Shown here piece by piece: positions 19,718 to 28,051 of a DNA stretch of 64,000 nucleotides. This DNA is from Pseudomonas bubulae (GTDB lineage: Bacteria; Pseudomonadota; Gammaproteobacteria; Pseudomonadales; Pseudomonadaceae): NCBI RefSeq assembly GCF_900618535.1, contig NZ_UYJA01000005.1, positions 518,862 to 582,861 of the forward strand. Direction: 5' to 3'. How positions within the stretch are numbered: position 1 is the stretch's first letter; every line of letters begins with the position of its first letter. Under the pieces are notes generated by a model, which made no database searches, was not told the origin of the DNA, and saw nothing but the letters and a program-made list of their open reading frames with translations. Both the position numbers and the translations under genes were made by a program.

Positions 19718-20089
19718 ATGCGATATTTGCTCTCGGGCGCTCTGGCGCTGTTTTTACTGATCGGCTGCGCCACACCGTCACCTCCACAACCCAACAGTGC
19801 AGCAAGCAAGATTACGGTCATGGGCAAGTTCAAACATATCTCTGCCGGAGCGATCCGCGTAGCGCGTGTAAATGGCTTCATGACCGTAAACGCCCAGATG
19901 ACCAACACCAGCCGCCACAACCGAATGGTTTATTACCGATTTACCTGGCTGGGCAAGGACGGTTTTCCCGTTGCCAATGAAGAAGGCTGGAAAACCATCA
20001 CCCTGTACGCCAAACAAAACACTTTTATTCCTGCTATTGCACCAGTGCCTCAAGCCAGGGATTTCCGCCTGGAAGTGAAAACCCCCTGA
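19718..20089 (+). CDS. ycfL: YcfL-family lipoprotein (DUF1425)
   Basis: A 123-residue lipoprotein with lipobox LLIGC and Cys17, followed by Ala and Thr (outer-membrane sorting likely). The mature domain is small and beta-rich; MVYYRFTWLGKDGFPV near residues 69-84 is the family signature seen in YcfL. GAGGA lies about eight bases before the ATG. It starts ten bases after the COG3014-type gene and ends 35 bases before lpoB, the same ycfL-lpoB order as in E. coli. Function unknown; the linkage suggests work on peptidoglycan synthesis at the outer membrane. Confidence 0.8.
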   Translation: MRYLLSGALALFLLIGCATPSPPQPNSAASKITVMGKFKHISAGAIRVARVNGFMTVNAQMTNTSRHNRMVYYRFTWLGKDGFPVANEEGWKTITLYAKQNTFIPAIAPVPQARDFRLEVKTP

Positions 20090-20124
20090 GCCTGTAGCCT
20101 TTGTCACACCTGGAGAGCTATTCC

Positions 20125-20712
20125 ATGCTTGCACGCACTTCATTACTCGCCCTTATGCTGATTCTGATCAGCGGGTGTTCCAACACTTCGCCAGTCATCG
20201 GCGGCAAAAACATAACTTATGGCGACACCAAGGCTGTGGAACTGATCACCAATGAGTTTGGCTCGACTGACCTGCAGATGATCGCCGAAAGCATGACACG
20301 TTCCCTTGCTCAGTCCGGCATTCTTCAGGGAAGGCCGGTGGTACAGGTCTACGATGTGAAAAACAAAACCAGCGAGTACATCGATACCCGCCAGATAACC
20401 ACGTCGATAAAAACCCAACTGATGAAAACTGGCACCGTTCGTTTTGCGAGCGACAACACCGACATGCAAAGCCAGGTCGACCAACTTCAGTTGCAAAACC
20501 AAAGCGGCCTGTACAAAAAAACGACGATCAGCAAGACCGGCAACATGATCGCAGCCAAATACCGCCTCGAAGGCTCCATCACCTCGATTGTGAAGCGCAG
20601 CAAGGACTTCAAAGATGTTTTCTACACATTCAACCTGCAACTGGTCGATCTCGAAAGCGGCCTGGCGGAATGGATGGACGAAAAAGAAATCCGCAAAACA
20701 ACGGAGCGCTAA
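20125..20712 (+). CDS. lpoB: Penicillin-binding protein activator LpoB
   Basis: A 195-residue outer-membrane lipoprotein; in E. coli LpoB reaches through the wall and activates the synthase PBP1B. The lipobox is LISGC with Cys18. The folded domain carries the LpoB hallmarks VYDVKNKTSEYIDTRQITTS near residues 75-94, YRLEGSITSIVKRSKDFKDV near 147-166 and LESGLAEWMDEKEIRK near 177-192. The linker between the lipid and the domain is much shorter than in E. coli. The ATG at 20125 has GGAG nine bases upstream. Pseudomonas is known for a different activator, LpoP, so a true LpoB here is notable. Confidence 0.85.
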   Translation: MLARTSLLALMLILISGCSNTSPVIGGKNITYGDTKAVELITNEFGSTDLQMIAESMTRSLAQSGILQGRPVVQVYDVKNKTSEYIDTRQITTSIKTQLMKTGTVRFASDNTDMQSQVDQLQLQNQSGLYKKTTISKTGNMIAAKYRLEGSITSIVKRSKDFKDVFYTFNLQLVDLESGLAEWMDEKEIRKTTER

Positions 20713-20715
20713 GCG

Positions 20716-21462
20716 ATGCGTATCTGGATATGCGTTATCAGCCTGCTCTGTATCTGGGAAGTTCAAGCTGCCCCCAAAATAGCCGTGACCGACCTGGCTT
20801 ATGAGACCCGCGTACAGCAATACGTCCAGTCAACCACTGCACGTAACCGTTTTCAGTCCGGCCCGTACAACGCCAATGGCTCGGCGAGCTACCAAACGTA
20901 CGAGAACCGCAACAGCTACATCCAGCAAAACGAGTTGCGCAATTTCAGTGGCGATATCAAAGGAAAGATTCTCAAATCCGGGTTGTTCCGACTGGTGCAG
21001 GCCACGCCTTACAAAGCCAGCGACAAAACGGATGTTTATGACGTCATCAAGCGCATAAAGGCCGGTCATTTCAAAGGCGCCGACTACGTTCTGTTTGGCA
21101 CGGTGTCTGACATTGATTTCACCCGGGACCTCAACGCACTGGCCAATACCAGGAGTTATTCGGCGATACTGGGGTTGACGCTGGTTGCTGACTTCAGCCT
21201 GATCAACACCCGTACCCTTGAGGTCACCTCAGCATTCACTGCCATGGGTAAAGGGGAGGACATCAAACTGACAAACCGCCACGATCTCAGAGTGTCCCTT
21301 AACCGGCCCCAGGTTATACGCGACGTAGCCGCAACCCTTGGCGAGGACGTGGTACGGCAACTACAAGAGCAACTGACAGGCATTGCACCTCAGCCGCCAA
21401 AGAGCGCGCCAGCACCACTCAACAGACTACCCGAGGATGAAGCTGCGGTGATTCTGCGCTGA
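20716..21462 (+). CDS. CsgG/LpoB-like periplasmic protein
   Basis: A 248-residue exported protein. The signal peptide (about residues 1-19) has no proper lipobox, so the product is probably periplasmic. The mature part looks like the CsgG/LpoB nucleotide-binding-like fold: PKIAVTDLAYE at its start, a GDIKGKILKSGLFRLV helix-strand unit near 78-93, ADYVLFGTVSDIDF near 121-134, and ADFSLINTRTLEVTSAFTAM near 158-177. It starts three bases after the lpoB stop, so it is the last gene of the operon. It is an LpoB-like paralogue in a different cell location; a shared complex is an inference. Confidence 0.7.
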   Translation: MRIWICVISLLCIWEVQAAPKIAVTDLAYETRVQQYVQSTTARNRFQSGPYNANGSASYQTYENRNSYIQQNELRNFSGDIKGKILKSGLFRLVQATPYKASDKTDVYDVIKRIKAGHFKGADYVLFGTVSDIDFTRDLNALANTRSYSAILGLTLVADFSLINTRTLEVTSAFTAMGKGEDIKLTNRHDLRVSLNRPQVIRDVAATLGEDVVRQLQEQLTGIAPQPPKSAPAPLNRLPEDEAAVILR

Positions 21463-21500
21463 GCCCTGAGCACAAGCCAGTTGTCGCTCAACAGCTGAGA

Positions 21501-22385
21501 TCAGACCGACGTGTAATGCTGAGCCATGAACTCGACAAAAACACGCACTTTGGGGGCCAGAAGGCGGGCGTGCGGATAGAGGGCAAAGTAATGACGCTGG
21601 CCTGCGTTGTAGTCGGGAAGAATCTGTACCAACTGGCCGCTTTGCAAGTTCTGTTGCACCGTCGCCCGTGTGAACGCGGCAATGCCCAGACCGGCCAACG
21701 CGGCGCTGTGGAGGGAGGTAATGGTGTCGGTTTTGAAACGTCCGTTGAGCGCCACCACCACGGTATCAGCCCGCGCCGAATTCAACCGCCACTCATTGCT
21801 CCCCGTAAAACCGAGTAACTGATGGGTAGCCAGCTCGTCGACCTGGCGTGGCAAGCCTTGGCGACTGACATAACCGGGTGCAGCCACCAGAATCAGATCG
21901 GATACGGTCAGTTTCTTGGCCACCAGCGAGGAGTCTTCCAGGGGGCCGCTGATGCGCAGTGCAAGGTCGAAGCGCTCAGCCACCAGATCAACAAAACGGT
22001 CCTCGCAGGACAGGTCTACCCGGATCTTGGGGTAGCGTTGCTGGAACCCGGGCAACCAATTGCCCAACTCCAGCGTCCCGATCACCAAAGGCACGCTGAT
22101 ACGCAGAGTCCCTGACGGTTCGCTGCCATCGTCGGCAACAGCCAACGCCGCTTGGTCGAGCCGCTGCAAAATGTCGAGGCAGGCCGCGTGATAGCGCTCC
22201 CCTGCCTCAGTCAGGCTCAAGTGCCGGGTTGTGCGGTTGATCAACCGCACACCGAGTTGTGCCTCCAGATGCTGTAAATGCCGGGACAATGTCGAAGACG
22301 TGGTTTCCCATTGCTCGGCTGCTGCCGAAAATCCACGATTCTCGACGATGCAGCAAAACGCCCGCATGGCCAGCAACTGATTCAT
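21501..22385 (-). CDS. LysR-family transcriptional regulator
   Basis: A 294-residue regulator. The winged helix (residues 1-60) contains MNQLLAMRAFCCIVENRGFSA and the recognition stretch TTSSTLSRHLQHLEAQLGVR; the effector-binding domain spans about 90-290. It belongs to the CrgA/DsdC-like branch with short C-terminus. Unusually it lies 10 bases downstream of, and on the same strand as, the isochorismatase-like gene, so both are probably one transcript. Its own target could be that transcript. Effector unknown. Confidence 0.92.
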   Translation of the reverse strand: MNQLLAMRAFCCIVENRGFSAAAEQWETTSSTLSRHLQHLEAQLGVRLINRTTRHLSLTEAGERYHAACLDILQRLDQAALAVADDGSEPSGTLRISVPLVIGTLELGNWLPGFQQRYPKIRVDLSCEDRFVDLVAERFDLALRISGPLEDSSLVAKKLTVSDLILVAAPGYVSRQGLPRQVDELATHQLLGFTGSNEWRLNSARADTVVVALNGRFKTDTITSLHSAALAGLGIAAFTRATVQQNLQSGQLVQILPDYNAGQRHYFALYPHARLLAPKVRVFVEFMAQHYTSV

Positions 22386-22395
22386 CGATTGAGCT

Positions 22396-23097
22396 TCACT
22401 TTAGAGGCAATTTAACGATCTGCGCCGTAGTCATGACGTCGCCAAAGGTGTCTTCGACTGAAGCCAGGGCTGCGCGGTGCAGGCTATTTGCATCAATGCT
22501 CGAGCCGTCTGCCCGGGTAATACTGCGGGTAGCGGAAGCATCAGATGCTACCACGACCTGGTACCCCAGCGGCGCAGCGTCCCGAGCGCCGCCGGCCACG
22601 CAGGCATGGGTCATCAGGCCGGCAATAATTACCGTCTTGATGCCTTTTTCCTTCAGCAGGCGGTCCAGTTCAGTGCTGCCAAAAACGCTCACGGTGGTTT
22701 TTTGCAACACCGTATCACCCGCGCGAGGCAGCATCTGCGGGTGGAATTTCACACCTTCGCCGTCCAGCGCAAAAACCGCTGAGCCCGCCGGGGCGATATG
22801 CTGAATCTGATAAACCGGAATCCTGGCCTTGTCCGCGAATGCAATAAGCTCGCGAGCCTTGTTGAGTGCCTTCTGGCCGTCCGGGATCGGCAACCGGCCG
22901 GTGAAGTACTCCTGCTGAAAATCAATCACCAGTAAAGCCGTAGAGGCCGGGTCAAGACGATCAATCGGAACAGCGCCAGACATGGCACGGATAGTGGGGT
23001 TGGGATTGACGGCAGGCTCAGCCGCGATGGCTGAAGTTGCCGCCAGACTCAGACAGGCGAGCAATGAGGACAGTAGTTTGGGCATTGTAAAAGTCAT
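22396..23097 (-). CDS. Exported isochorismatase-like cysteine hydrolase
   Basis: A 233-residue hydrolase of the isochorismatase/nicotinamidase superfamily. The catalytic set is visible: Asp in LLVIDFQQEYF, Lys in VLQKTTVSVF, and Cys in GLMTHACVAGGARDA. Unlike most of the family it begins with a clear signal peptide (MTFTMPKLLSSLLACLSLAA, cleavage near SAIAA), so it should act in the periplasm. The ATG at 23095-23097 has an AGAGG ribosome site. A LysR gene follows 10 bases downstream. The natural substrate cannot be read from the sequence. Confidence 0.87.
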   Translation of the reverse strand: MTFTMPKLLSSLLACLSLAATSAIAAEPAVNPNPTIRAMSGAVPIDRLDPASTALLVIDFQQEYFTGRLPIPDGQKALNKARELIAFADKARIPVYQIQHIAPAGSAVFALDGEGVKFHPQMLPRAGDTVLQKTTVSVFGSTELDRLLKEKGIKTVIIAGLMTHACVAGGARDAAPLGYQVVVASDASATRSITRADGSSIDANSLHRAALASVEDTFGDVMTTAQIVKLPLK

Positions 23098-23206
23098 ATG
23101 AACCTCTGGTTTGGAATGATGCAACGGAGGGTAAAAGTCTAAAAAGACCGATACCTCGCAACAACGCCAGGGCGCGCATATGACTTATGCGCTTTTTGCA
23201 CAGATT

Positions 23207-23839
23207 TCAGTTTGTAGCGCGATGCAACGTCGCCAGAAAACCCGCCGCGCCAACAAACAGACCGGCAAAGGTGCGGTTCATCCGGCGCTGTTGTTGCGGC
23301 GTACGCAGCAGACGCAGGACCTTGGACGCCAACCCTGTGTAACCGGCCATGACGATCAGGTCGACGCAGATCATGGTCACGCCCAACGTCAGGTATTGGG
23401 ACACCAGCGGCGCTGCCGGGTTTACGAACTGCGGCAGCACCGCGAGCATGAACACCAGCGCCTTGGGGTTGCTGACGTTGACCAGAAAGCCGCGAAATAC
23501 GAGAGCCAGCGGCTTGCCGATGGGACGCACGGCGGCGTCATCGCTCAGATCAGCCGGCAGGGCACGCCACTGTTTGACGGCGAGGTAAACAAGGTAAGCC
23601 ACGCCGAACCATTTGATGGCATAGAAAGCGGTAGACGAGGCTGCAAGGATGGCGCCGACACCGGCTGCGACAATGGCGATTTGCAACGCCAGGCCCAGTT
23701 GCAGGCCCAGGGCATTCCAGTAACCGCGCCAGAAACCATACTGCAGACCGCACGACATCGAAGCAATCGCGCCAGCGCCGGGGGACAGGCTGATCACCCA
23801 ACAGGCAGCAAAAAAGGCCAACCACGTTTCCAACGACAT
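23207..23839 (-). CDS. LysE/RhtB-family amino-acid exporter
   Basis: A 210-residue inner-membrane protein with six membrane segments. The N-terminal WVISLSPGAGAIASMSCGL stretch (about residues 14-32) and the central loop with GFLVNVSNPKALVFMLAVLPQF near 114-135 (first 20 residues are the family hallmark) identify the RhtB branch, which exports amino acids such as homoserine, threonine or leucine. Single gene with its own promoter space on both sides. Substrate unknown. Confidence 0.92.
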   Translation of the reverse strand: MSLETWLAFFAACWVISLSPGAGAIASMSCGLQYGFWRGYWNALGLQLGLALQIAIVAAGVGAILAASSTAFYAIKWFGVAYLVYLAVKQWRALPADLSDDAAVRPIGKPLALVFRGFLVNVSNPKALVFMLAVLPQFVNPAAPLVSQYLTLGVTMICVDLIVMAGYTGLASKVLRLLRTPQQQRRMNRTFAGLFVGAAGFLATLHRATN

Positions 23840-23939
23840 CGCACACCTCGGACAAGATCTGTAACAAGTCCCTTAAGCTAATGCGTTGGTTGAAAATTGA
23901 CCACAAATTTCTGAGGGTAGTTTTGACTCTGCGGGAGCG

Positions 23940-24497
23940 TTACAGGTCGCTTTCTCGCCAGCGGCGTACCGAGCGCTGGAAGAACAGACTGTTGGGGACT
24001 TGCACCATGCTGCTACCACTGCCCGATTCAGCGGGCTCGATCAGCGTGGTGTAAAGCAGATTGATGGCCACCACACGACCTTTGACGCCGGGCTTGTCCA
24101 GCGTGTCGAGCAACTCCACCACGTCGCCAATGCGAAACGGCCCCACAGTAAAGATCAACACTGCACACAGCAGATTGGAAAGCACGCTCCACATGGCGAA
24201 GAAGGCAATCGCCGCCACCGCCACAAAGCCCGACAGCGCCGTCCACAACACGGTGGCCGAAACCCCCAGACGCTCCAGCACGACGATCACTGCGCTGCCC
24301 ATGATGAACCAGCGCAAGCCGCCGCGCAGCGGCATCATCAGCTGTGGCGGGAACGGATAACGCTCGCCCAGCCGCGTCAGGAAGCGCGCCACGACACGTT
24401 GGGAGAAGTAACCCGCCAACAGAATCAGCAAAATCTGCACACCGATCCACAGCGGTGCGATCAGTTCGGCGGGCACTGGCAAGTGCAGGGCTTCCAT
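23940..24497 (-). CDS. Short MscS-family mechanosensitive channel
   Basis: A 185-residue protein with three membrane segments followed by the MscS beta domain. The pore helix and hinge are seen in SGFVAVAAIAFFAMWSVLSN near residues 90-109, and the beta domain in GPFRIGDVVELLD near 119-131. The C-terminal alpha-beta domain of full MscS (286 residues in E. coli) is missing, so this is a compact variant. Its ATG overlaps the stop of the upstream ABC-F gene (TGATG), which implies translational coupling. Confidence 0.9.
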   Translation of the reverse strand: MEALHLPVPAELIAPLWIGVQILLILLAGYFSQRVVARFLTRLGERYPFPPQLMMPLRGGLRWFIMGSAVIVVLERLGVSATVLWTALSGFVAVAAIAFFAMWSVLSNLLCAVLIFTVGPFRIGDVVELLDTLDKPGVKGRVVAINLLYTTLIEPAESGSGSSMVQVPNSLFFQRSVRRWRESDL

Positions 24498-26407
24498 CAG
24501 GACAGGGCTTCCAGTTCTGCTTGCATGGACTCAAGCAATTCCAGCGCTTCCATCCACCGCTCTTCCAGCTGGCTTTCGAGCACTTTGAGCTTGGCCTGTT
24601 CCGCCAGCAGATCACGCAATTCATCTTTGCGCGCAGCTTCGTAAACGGCACTGTCGCCCAGGCTGGTTTCGATTTTCGCCAGCTTTTCGTTGACCTTGCC
24701 CAGCTCGCTCTCAAGCTTGTCAGCTTCGCGTTTATGCGGTGCCAGCTGCTGACGCAACGCTGCAGCGGCCTGACGTTGAGCCTTTTTATCGGTCTTGTCA
24801 GGGTTGACCAGCGTGGTGCTGACCGGCGCATTGCGCAAACGGTAGTCGGCCAGCCAGCGCGCGTAGTCTTCGAGGTCGCCGTCAAACTCCTGAACCTTGC
24901 CATCGGCAACCAGCAGGAACTCATCCGTAGTGCTCTTGAGCAGATGGCGATCGTGGGACACCACCAGCACCGCGCCGCTGAACTCTTGCAGAGCCATGGT
25001 CAGCGCCAGACGCATTTCCAGATCGAGGTGGTTGGTCGGTTCGTCGAGCAGCAACAGATTCGGGCGGCCCCAGGCTATCAACGCCAGCGCCAGACGGGCT
25101 TTTTCGCCACCGGAGAAGTTCAGTACCGGCTCGTCGATCCGCGCACCCCGGAAGTCGAAACCACCGAGGAAGTCGCGCAGGGTCTGTTCGCGCTCGATCG
25201 GCGCCAGACGCTGCATATGCAGCAACGGGCTGGCCTTGGAATCCAGTGAGTCGAGCTGATGTTGGGCAAAATAGCCAACCACCAGATTCTCGCCACGGGC
25301 CAACCGACCCGACAGTGGCTCCAACTCGCCTGCGAGGTTTTTGATCAGGGTCGACTTACCCGCGCCGTTTGGCCCGAGCAAGCCAATACGGGCGCCCGGA
25401 ACCAGTTGCAGCTTGACCTTCTCGAGGATGGTTTTGTCGCCATAACCCAGGCGCGCATCGGACAAGTCGAGCAACGGGCTGGAGAGCTTGACCGCTTCGC
25501 GGAACACGAAGTCGAACGGCGAATCCACATGGGCCGCGCTCAGCTCTTCCATACGCTCAAGGGCCTTGATCCGGCTCTGCGCCTGACGGGCCTTGGTGGC
25601 CTGGGCCTTGAAGCGGGCGATATAGCTTTCCATGTGCGCACGTTGCGCCTGTTGCTTTTCGTAGGCCTGTTGCTGCTGGGCCAGACGTTCGGCACGGGCA
25701 CGCTCAAATGCGCTGTAACCACCGCGATACAGGGTGATTTTGCGCTGATCGACGTGGGCAATGTTGTCGACCACGGCATCCAGGAAGTCCCGATCGTGAG
25801 AGATCAGCAGCAAGGTGCCAGGGTAATTCTTGAGGAAGTCTTCAAGCCAGAGAATGGCGTCGAGATCCAGGTGGTTGGTCGGTTCATCGAGCAACAAAAG
25901 ATCCGACGGGCACATCAGGGCCTGAGCCAGGTTCAGGCGCATCCGCCAGCCACCGGAAAAATCGGCAACCGGGCGATCCATCTGTTCGTTGGTAAAGCCC
26001 AGTCCGGCGAGCATTTTGCGCGCCCGTGCATCGGCGGTGTAGCCGTCGGCGCTGTCCAGCTCGGAGTGCAGGCGCGCTTGCGCAGCACCGTCCTCGTCAG
26101 CTTCGGCCCTGGCCAGATCGGCCTGCACCTGGCGCAATCGCTGGTCGCCATCGAGCACATAGTCGATCGCAATGCGGTCGAGGGTGTCGATTTCCTGGCG
26201 CATATGGGCGATCCGCCAGTCGGCCGGGAGCAGACAATCCCCGGAATCAGGCGTCAACTCACCCAGCAGCAAGGCGAACAAAGTGGATTTACCGGCGCCA
26301 TTGGCGCCGACCAGACCGGCTTTGTGGCCGGCGTGCAGGGTCAGCTCGGCGTCTTCTAGCAGACGTTGCGGGCCACGCTGTAAAGTCAGGTTCTGAAGTC
26401 GGATCAT
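24497..26407 (-). CDS. ABC-F ATPase, YheS-like
   Basis: A 636-residue soluble protein with two ABC ATPase domains and no membrane part. Domain 1 has Walker A GANGAGKST near residue 35 and signature DFSGGWRMRLNLAQAL; domain 2 has GPNGAGKST near 344 and NFSGGEKARLALALI. A linker between the domains and a coiled-coil C-terminal tail (about 540-630) match YheS/Uup-type ABC-F factors, which bind ribosomes and rescue stalled translation. The ATG at 26405-26407 begins the normal MIRLQNLTLQRGPQ. It is coupled to the MscS gene downstream. Confidence 0.92.
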   Translation of the reverse strand: MIRLQNLTLQRGPQRLLEDAELTLHAGHKAGLVGANGAGKSTLFALLLGELTPDSGDCLLPADWRIAHMRQEIDTLDRIAIDYVLDGDQRLRQVQADLARAEADEDGAAQARLHSELDSADGYTADARARKMLAGLGFTNEQMDRPVADFSGGWRMRLNLAQALMCPSDLLLLDEPTNHLDLDAILWLEDFLKNYPGTLLLISHDRDFLDAVVDNIAHVDQRKITLYRGGYSAFERARAERLAQQQQAYEKQQAQRAHMESYIARFKAQATKARQAQSRIKALERMEELSAAHVDSPFDFVFREAVKLSSPLLDLSDARLGYGDKTILEKVKLQLVPGARIGLLGPNGAGKSTLIKNLAGELEPLSGRLARGENLVVGYFAQHQLDSLDSKASPLLHMQRLAPIEREQTLRDFLGGFDFRGARIDEPVLNFSGGEKARLALALIAWGRPNLLLLDEPTNHLDLEMRLALTMALQEFSGAVLVVSHDRHLLKSTTDEFLLVADGKVQEFDGDLEDYARWLADYRLRNAPVSTTLVNPDKTDKKAQRQAAAALRQQLAPHKREADKLESELGKVNEKLAKIETSLGDSAVYEAARKDELRDLLAEQAKLKVLESQLEERWMEALELLESMQAELEALS

Positions 26408-26457
26408 AATGGCGGCGGAGTCTACCAGCTTCCCTCTCAACTGGCGCGAATTGCACT

Positions 26458-26922
26458 ATGCAGACTGACCTGTGGAATTACTGTTTGAACCTCTATGCCC
26501 GACCTGGGGTGGAGCAGGCCTGCCTGCAATTGCAGGACCAGGGTGTGGATGTGTGTGTGCTGCTGTGTGCAGCCTGGCTTGAGGAGCGCGGCGTGGCCTT
26601 CGACAAGGCGCGCCTTGGGCAACTGAATGCCTGTGCCGGACCCTGGCAGCACGAAGTGGTTCAGCCGTTGCGACAACTGCGAACACGCTGGCGCGAAGCA
26701 GCCGCGCACGACGATGCACTGGCGACGCTGCGCGTGCAGGTCAAGGCATTGGAGCTGGAGGCCGAACGGATGTTGTTGCGGCGCCTGGAATCCGTGACTC
26801 AGGGCTGGTCGAAAACGCAATCGCAGGATACCTGCGCCTGGCTGCAGAAGATGACGGTCGATGCCGGTCACCCTGATTGCGACGCGCTGCATACGCTGCG
26901 CGTCGCAATCAATCGCGCTTAA
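26458..26922 (+). CDS. TIGR02444 family protein (DUF2390)
   Basis: A 154-residue, mostly helical cytoplasmic protein of unknown role. The N-terminus LWNYCLNLYARPGVEQACLQ and the following DVCVLLCAAWLEERG match the TIGR02444 family found next to ABC-F genes in many gammaproteobacteria. It diverges from the ABC-F gene with 50 bases between, and its last codon overlaps the end of algP by four bases. Confidence 0.85.
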   Translation: MQTDLWNYCLNLYARPGVEQACLQLQDQGVDVCVLLCAAWLEERGVAFDKARLGQLNACAGPWQHEVVQPLRQLRTRWREAAAHDDALATLRVQVKALELEAERMLLRRLESVTQGWSKTQSQDTCAWLQKMTVDAGHPDCDALHTLRVAINRA

Positions 26923-27803
26923 GAAGCGCTGGCTGGGGTCGTAGCCGAGTTTGTAGCGGTTACCGGAGTTGACGCCGGGGTTGTAGCGGGTGCCGCGGCG
27001 GCGGACGTCACGGCGGGCTTGGCCGGAGCCGCGGCCGGTTTGGCAGCTGCTGGCCTTCTTGCGGCAGGCTTGGCTGCTGCAGGTTTAGCCGCTGCGGGTT
27101 TTGCCGCAGGCTTGGCCGCTGCAGGTTTAGCTGCAGGTTTAGCTGCAGGTTTGGCCGCCGCTTTTACCGGGGCTTTTGCTGGTACTGGTTTGGCCGCTGC
27201 GGGTTTGGCGGTCGGTTTTGCCGCAGCCGTTTTGGACACTGCCGGCTTGGCCGCTACGGTTTTTGCAGCAACTGGCTTGGTCGCAGGCTTAGCCGCCGCT
27301 ACTTTGCCGGCAGGCTTGGCAGCTGCTTTGGCCGGTGCTTTGGCCGGAGCCTTGGCAACCCCTTTGGCAGCCGGTTTTTTCGCTGCCGCTGCAGGCTTGG
27401 CATCGCGACTCGACAAAGCCTTGCCAACAGCCTCTTTGACTCGACCGATACCTTGGGCCAACTTCAGGCTTTCTTGAGCATCACGTTTGAGTTGCAGAAT
27501 ATAAGTGCGCGTTTCGCTTTGACGGTCTTTGAGTGAGTCGAGCAGTTGCTCGAGCTCTTTGACCCCAGACTTGGCCTTGGCCTGAGCCTTGGATTTTCCG
27601 GCGTTGGCGGCGTCTTGCAGTTTTGCACGTGACTTGTGCAGTTTTTCCTGCGCTTTACCGCGCTGCTTTTCAAGCTTGGCGAGCAGTTTCTCAGCATCAG
27701 CCAACGCTTGGGAGCAAGCGTTTTCCAAATGCTCAAGCAGACTGCCTGAGAGCTGTTGGAGCAAGTGCAACGGCGTATTTACGGGCTTCTTATTGGCCGA
27801 CAT
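26919..27803 (-). CDS. algP: AlgP, histone H1-like Lys/Ala/Pro-rich protein
   Basis: A 294-residue protein known in P. aeruginosa as AlgP/AlgR3, a histone-like factor reported to affect alginate gene expression. Residues 1-135 are helical and charged (coiled-coil-like, MSANKKPVNTPLHLLQQLSG start). Residues about 136-270 are a low-complexity tail of KPAA, KPAAA and KAPAK repeats, followed by an Ala/Thr/Pro end. The tail should bind DNA through its lysines. The DNA encoding the tail is a run of near-identical 12-base units and is prone to length change. Same order as in P. aeruginosa: algP, FKBP, algQ. Confidence 0.93.
   Translation of the reverse strand: MSANKKPVNTPLHLLQQLSGSLLEHLENACSQALADAEKLLAKLEKQRGKAQEKLHKSRAKLQDAANAGKSKAQAKAKSGVKELEQLLDSLKDRQSETRTYILQLKRDAQESLKLAQGIGRVKEAVGKALSSRDAKPAAAAKKPAAKGVAKAPAKAPAKAAAKPAGKVAAAKPATKPVAAKTVAAKPAVSKTAAAKPTAKPAAAKPVPAKAPVKAAAKPAAKPAAKPAAAKPAAKPAAAKPAAAKPAARRPAAAKPAAAPAKPAVTSAAAAPATTPASTPVTATNSATTPASAS
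27010..27370 (-). repeat. algP: Degenerate 12-base tandem repeats encoding the AlgP KPAA tail
   Basis: On the plus strand the unit reads roughly GCAGGTTTGGCC or GCGGGTTTGGCC and recurs for more than 300 bases, each unit encoding Lys-Pro-Ala-Ala. Several neighbouring units are identical, for example the GCAGGTTTAGCT copies around 27121-27150. Such arrays expand and contract by slippage and recombination. Confidence 0.85.
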
Positions 27804-28051
27804 GGTTTACCTCCTGGCTGAAGTGAGTGCGGCTCATACTAGACCTCTGCAACTACCGCCGCTAGGGCATGTTGACACTAAGGATAGCTGCACGTTGCAT
27901 GACGTCGAAAAACTTGTGCTGGATCAATCTTTAACGGCCAAGCCAGCTAAATTCAAAGAGTGCCCAAACGTCTTTTAGCCCCTTCGAATTAAAACATCGG
28001 CGCCGCTCGGGCGCTGGCATAATCGCTCGCACATCACGCCGGAGAACCCCC

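Noticed and set aside
27010..27370. CRISPR-like periodic repeats
   Set aside because: The units are 12-base, contiguous, in frame and coding; there are no unique spacers.
27019..27477. Gly/Ala-rich frame opposite the algP tail
   Set aside because: Low-complexity product of the reverse complement of the KPAA repeats, without start signals.
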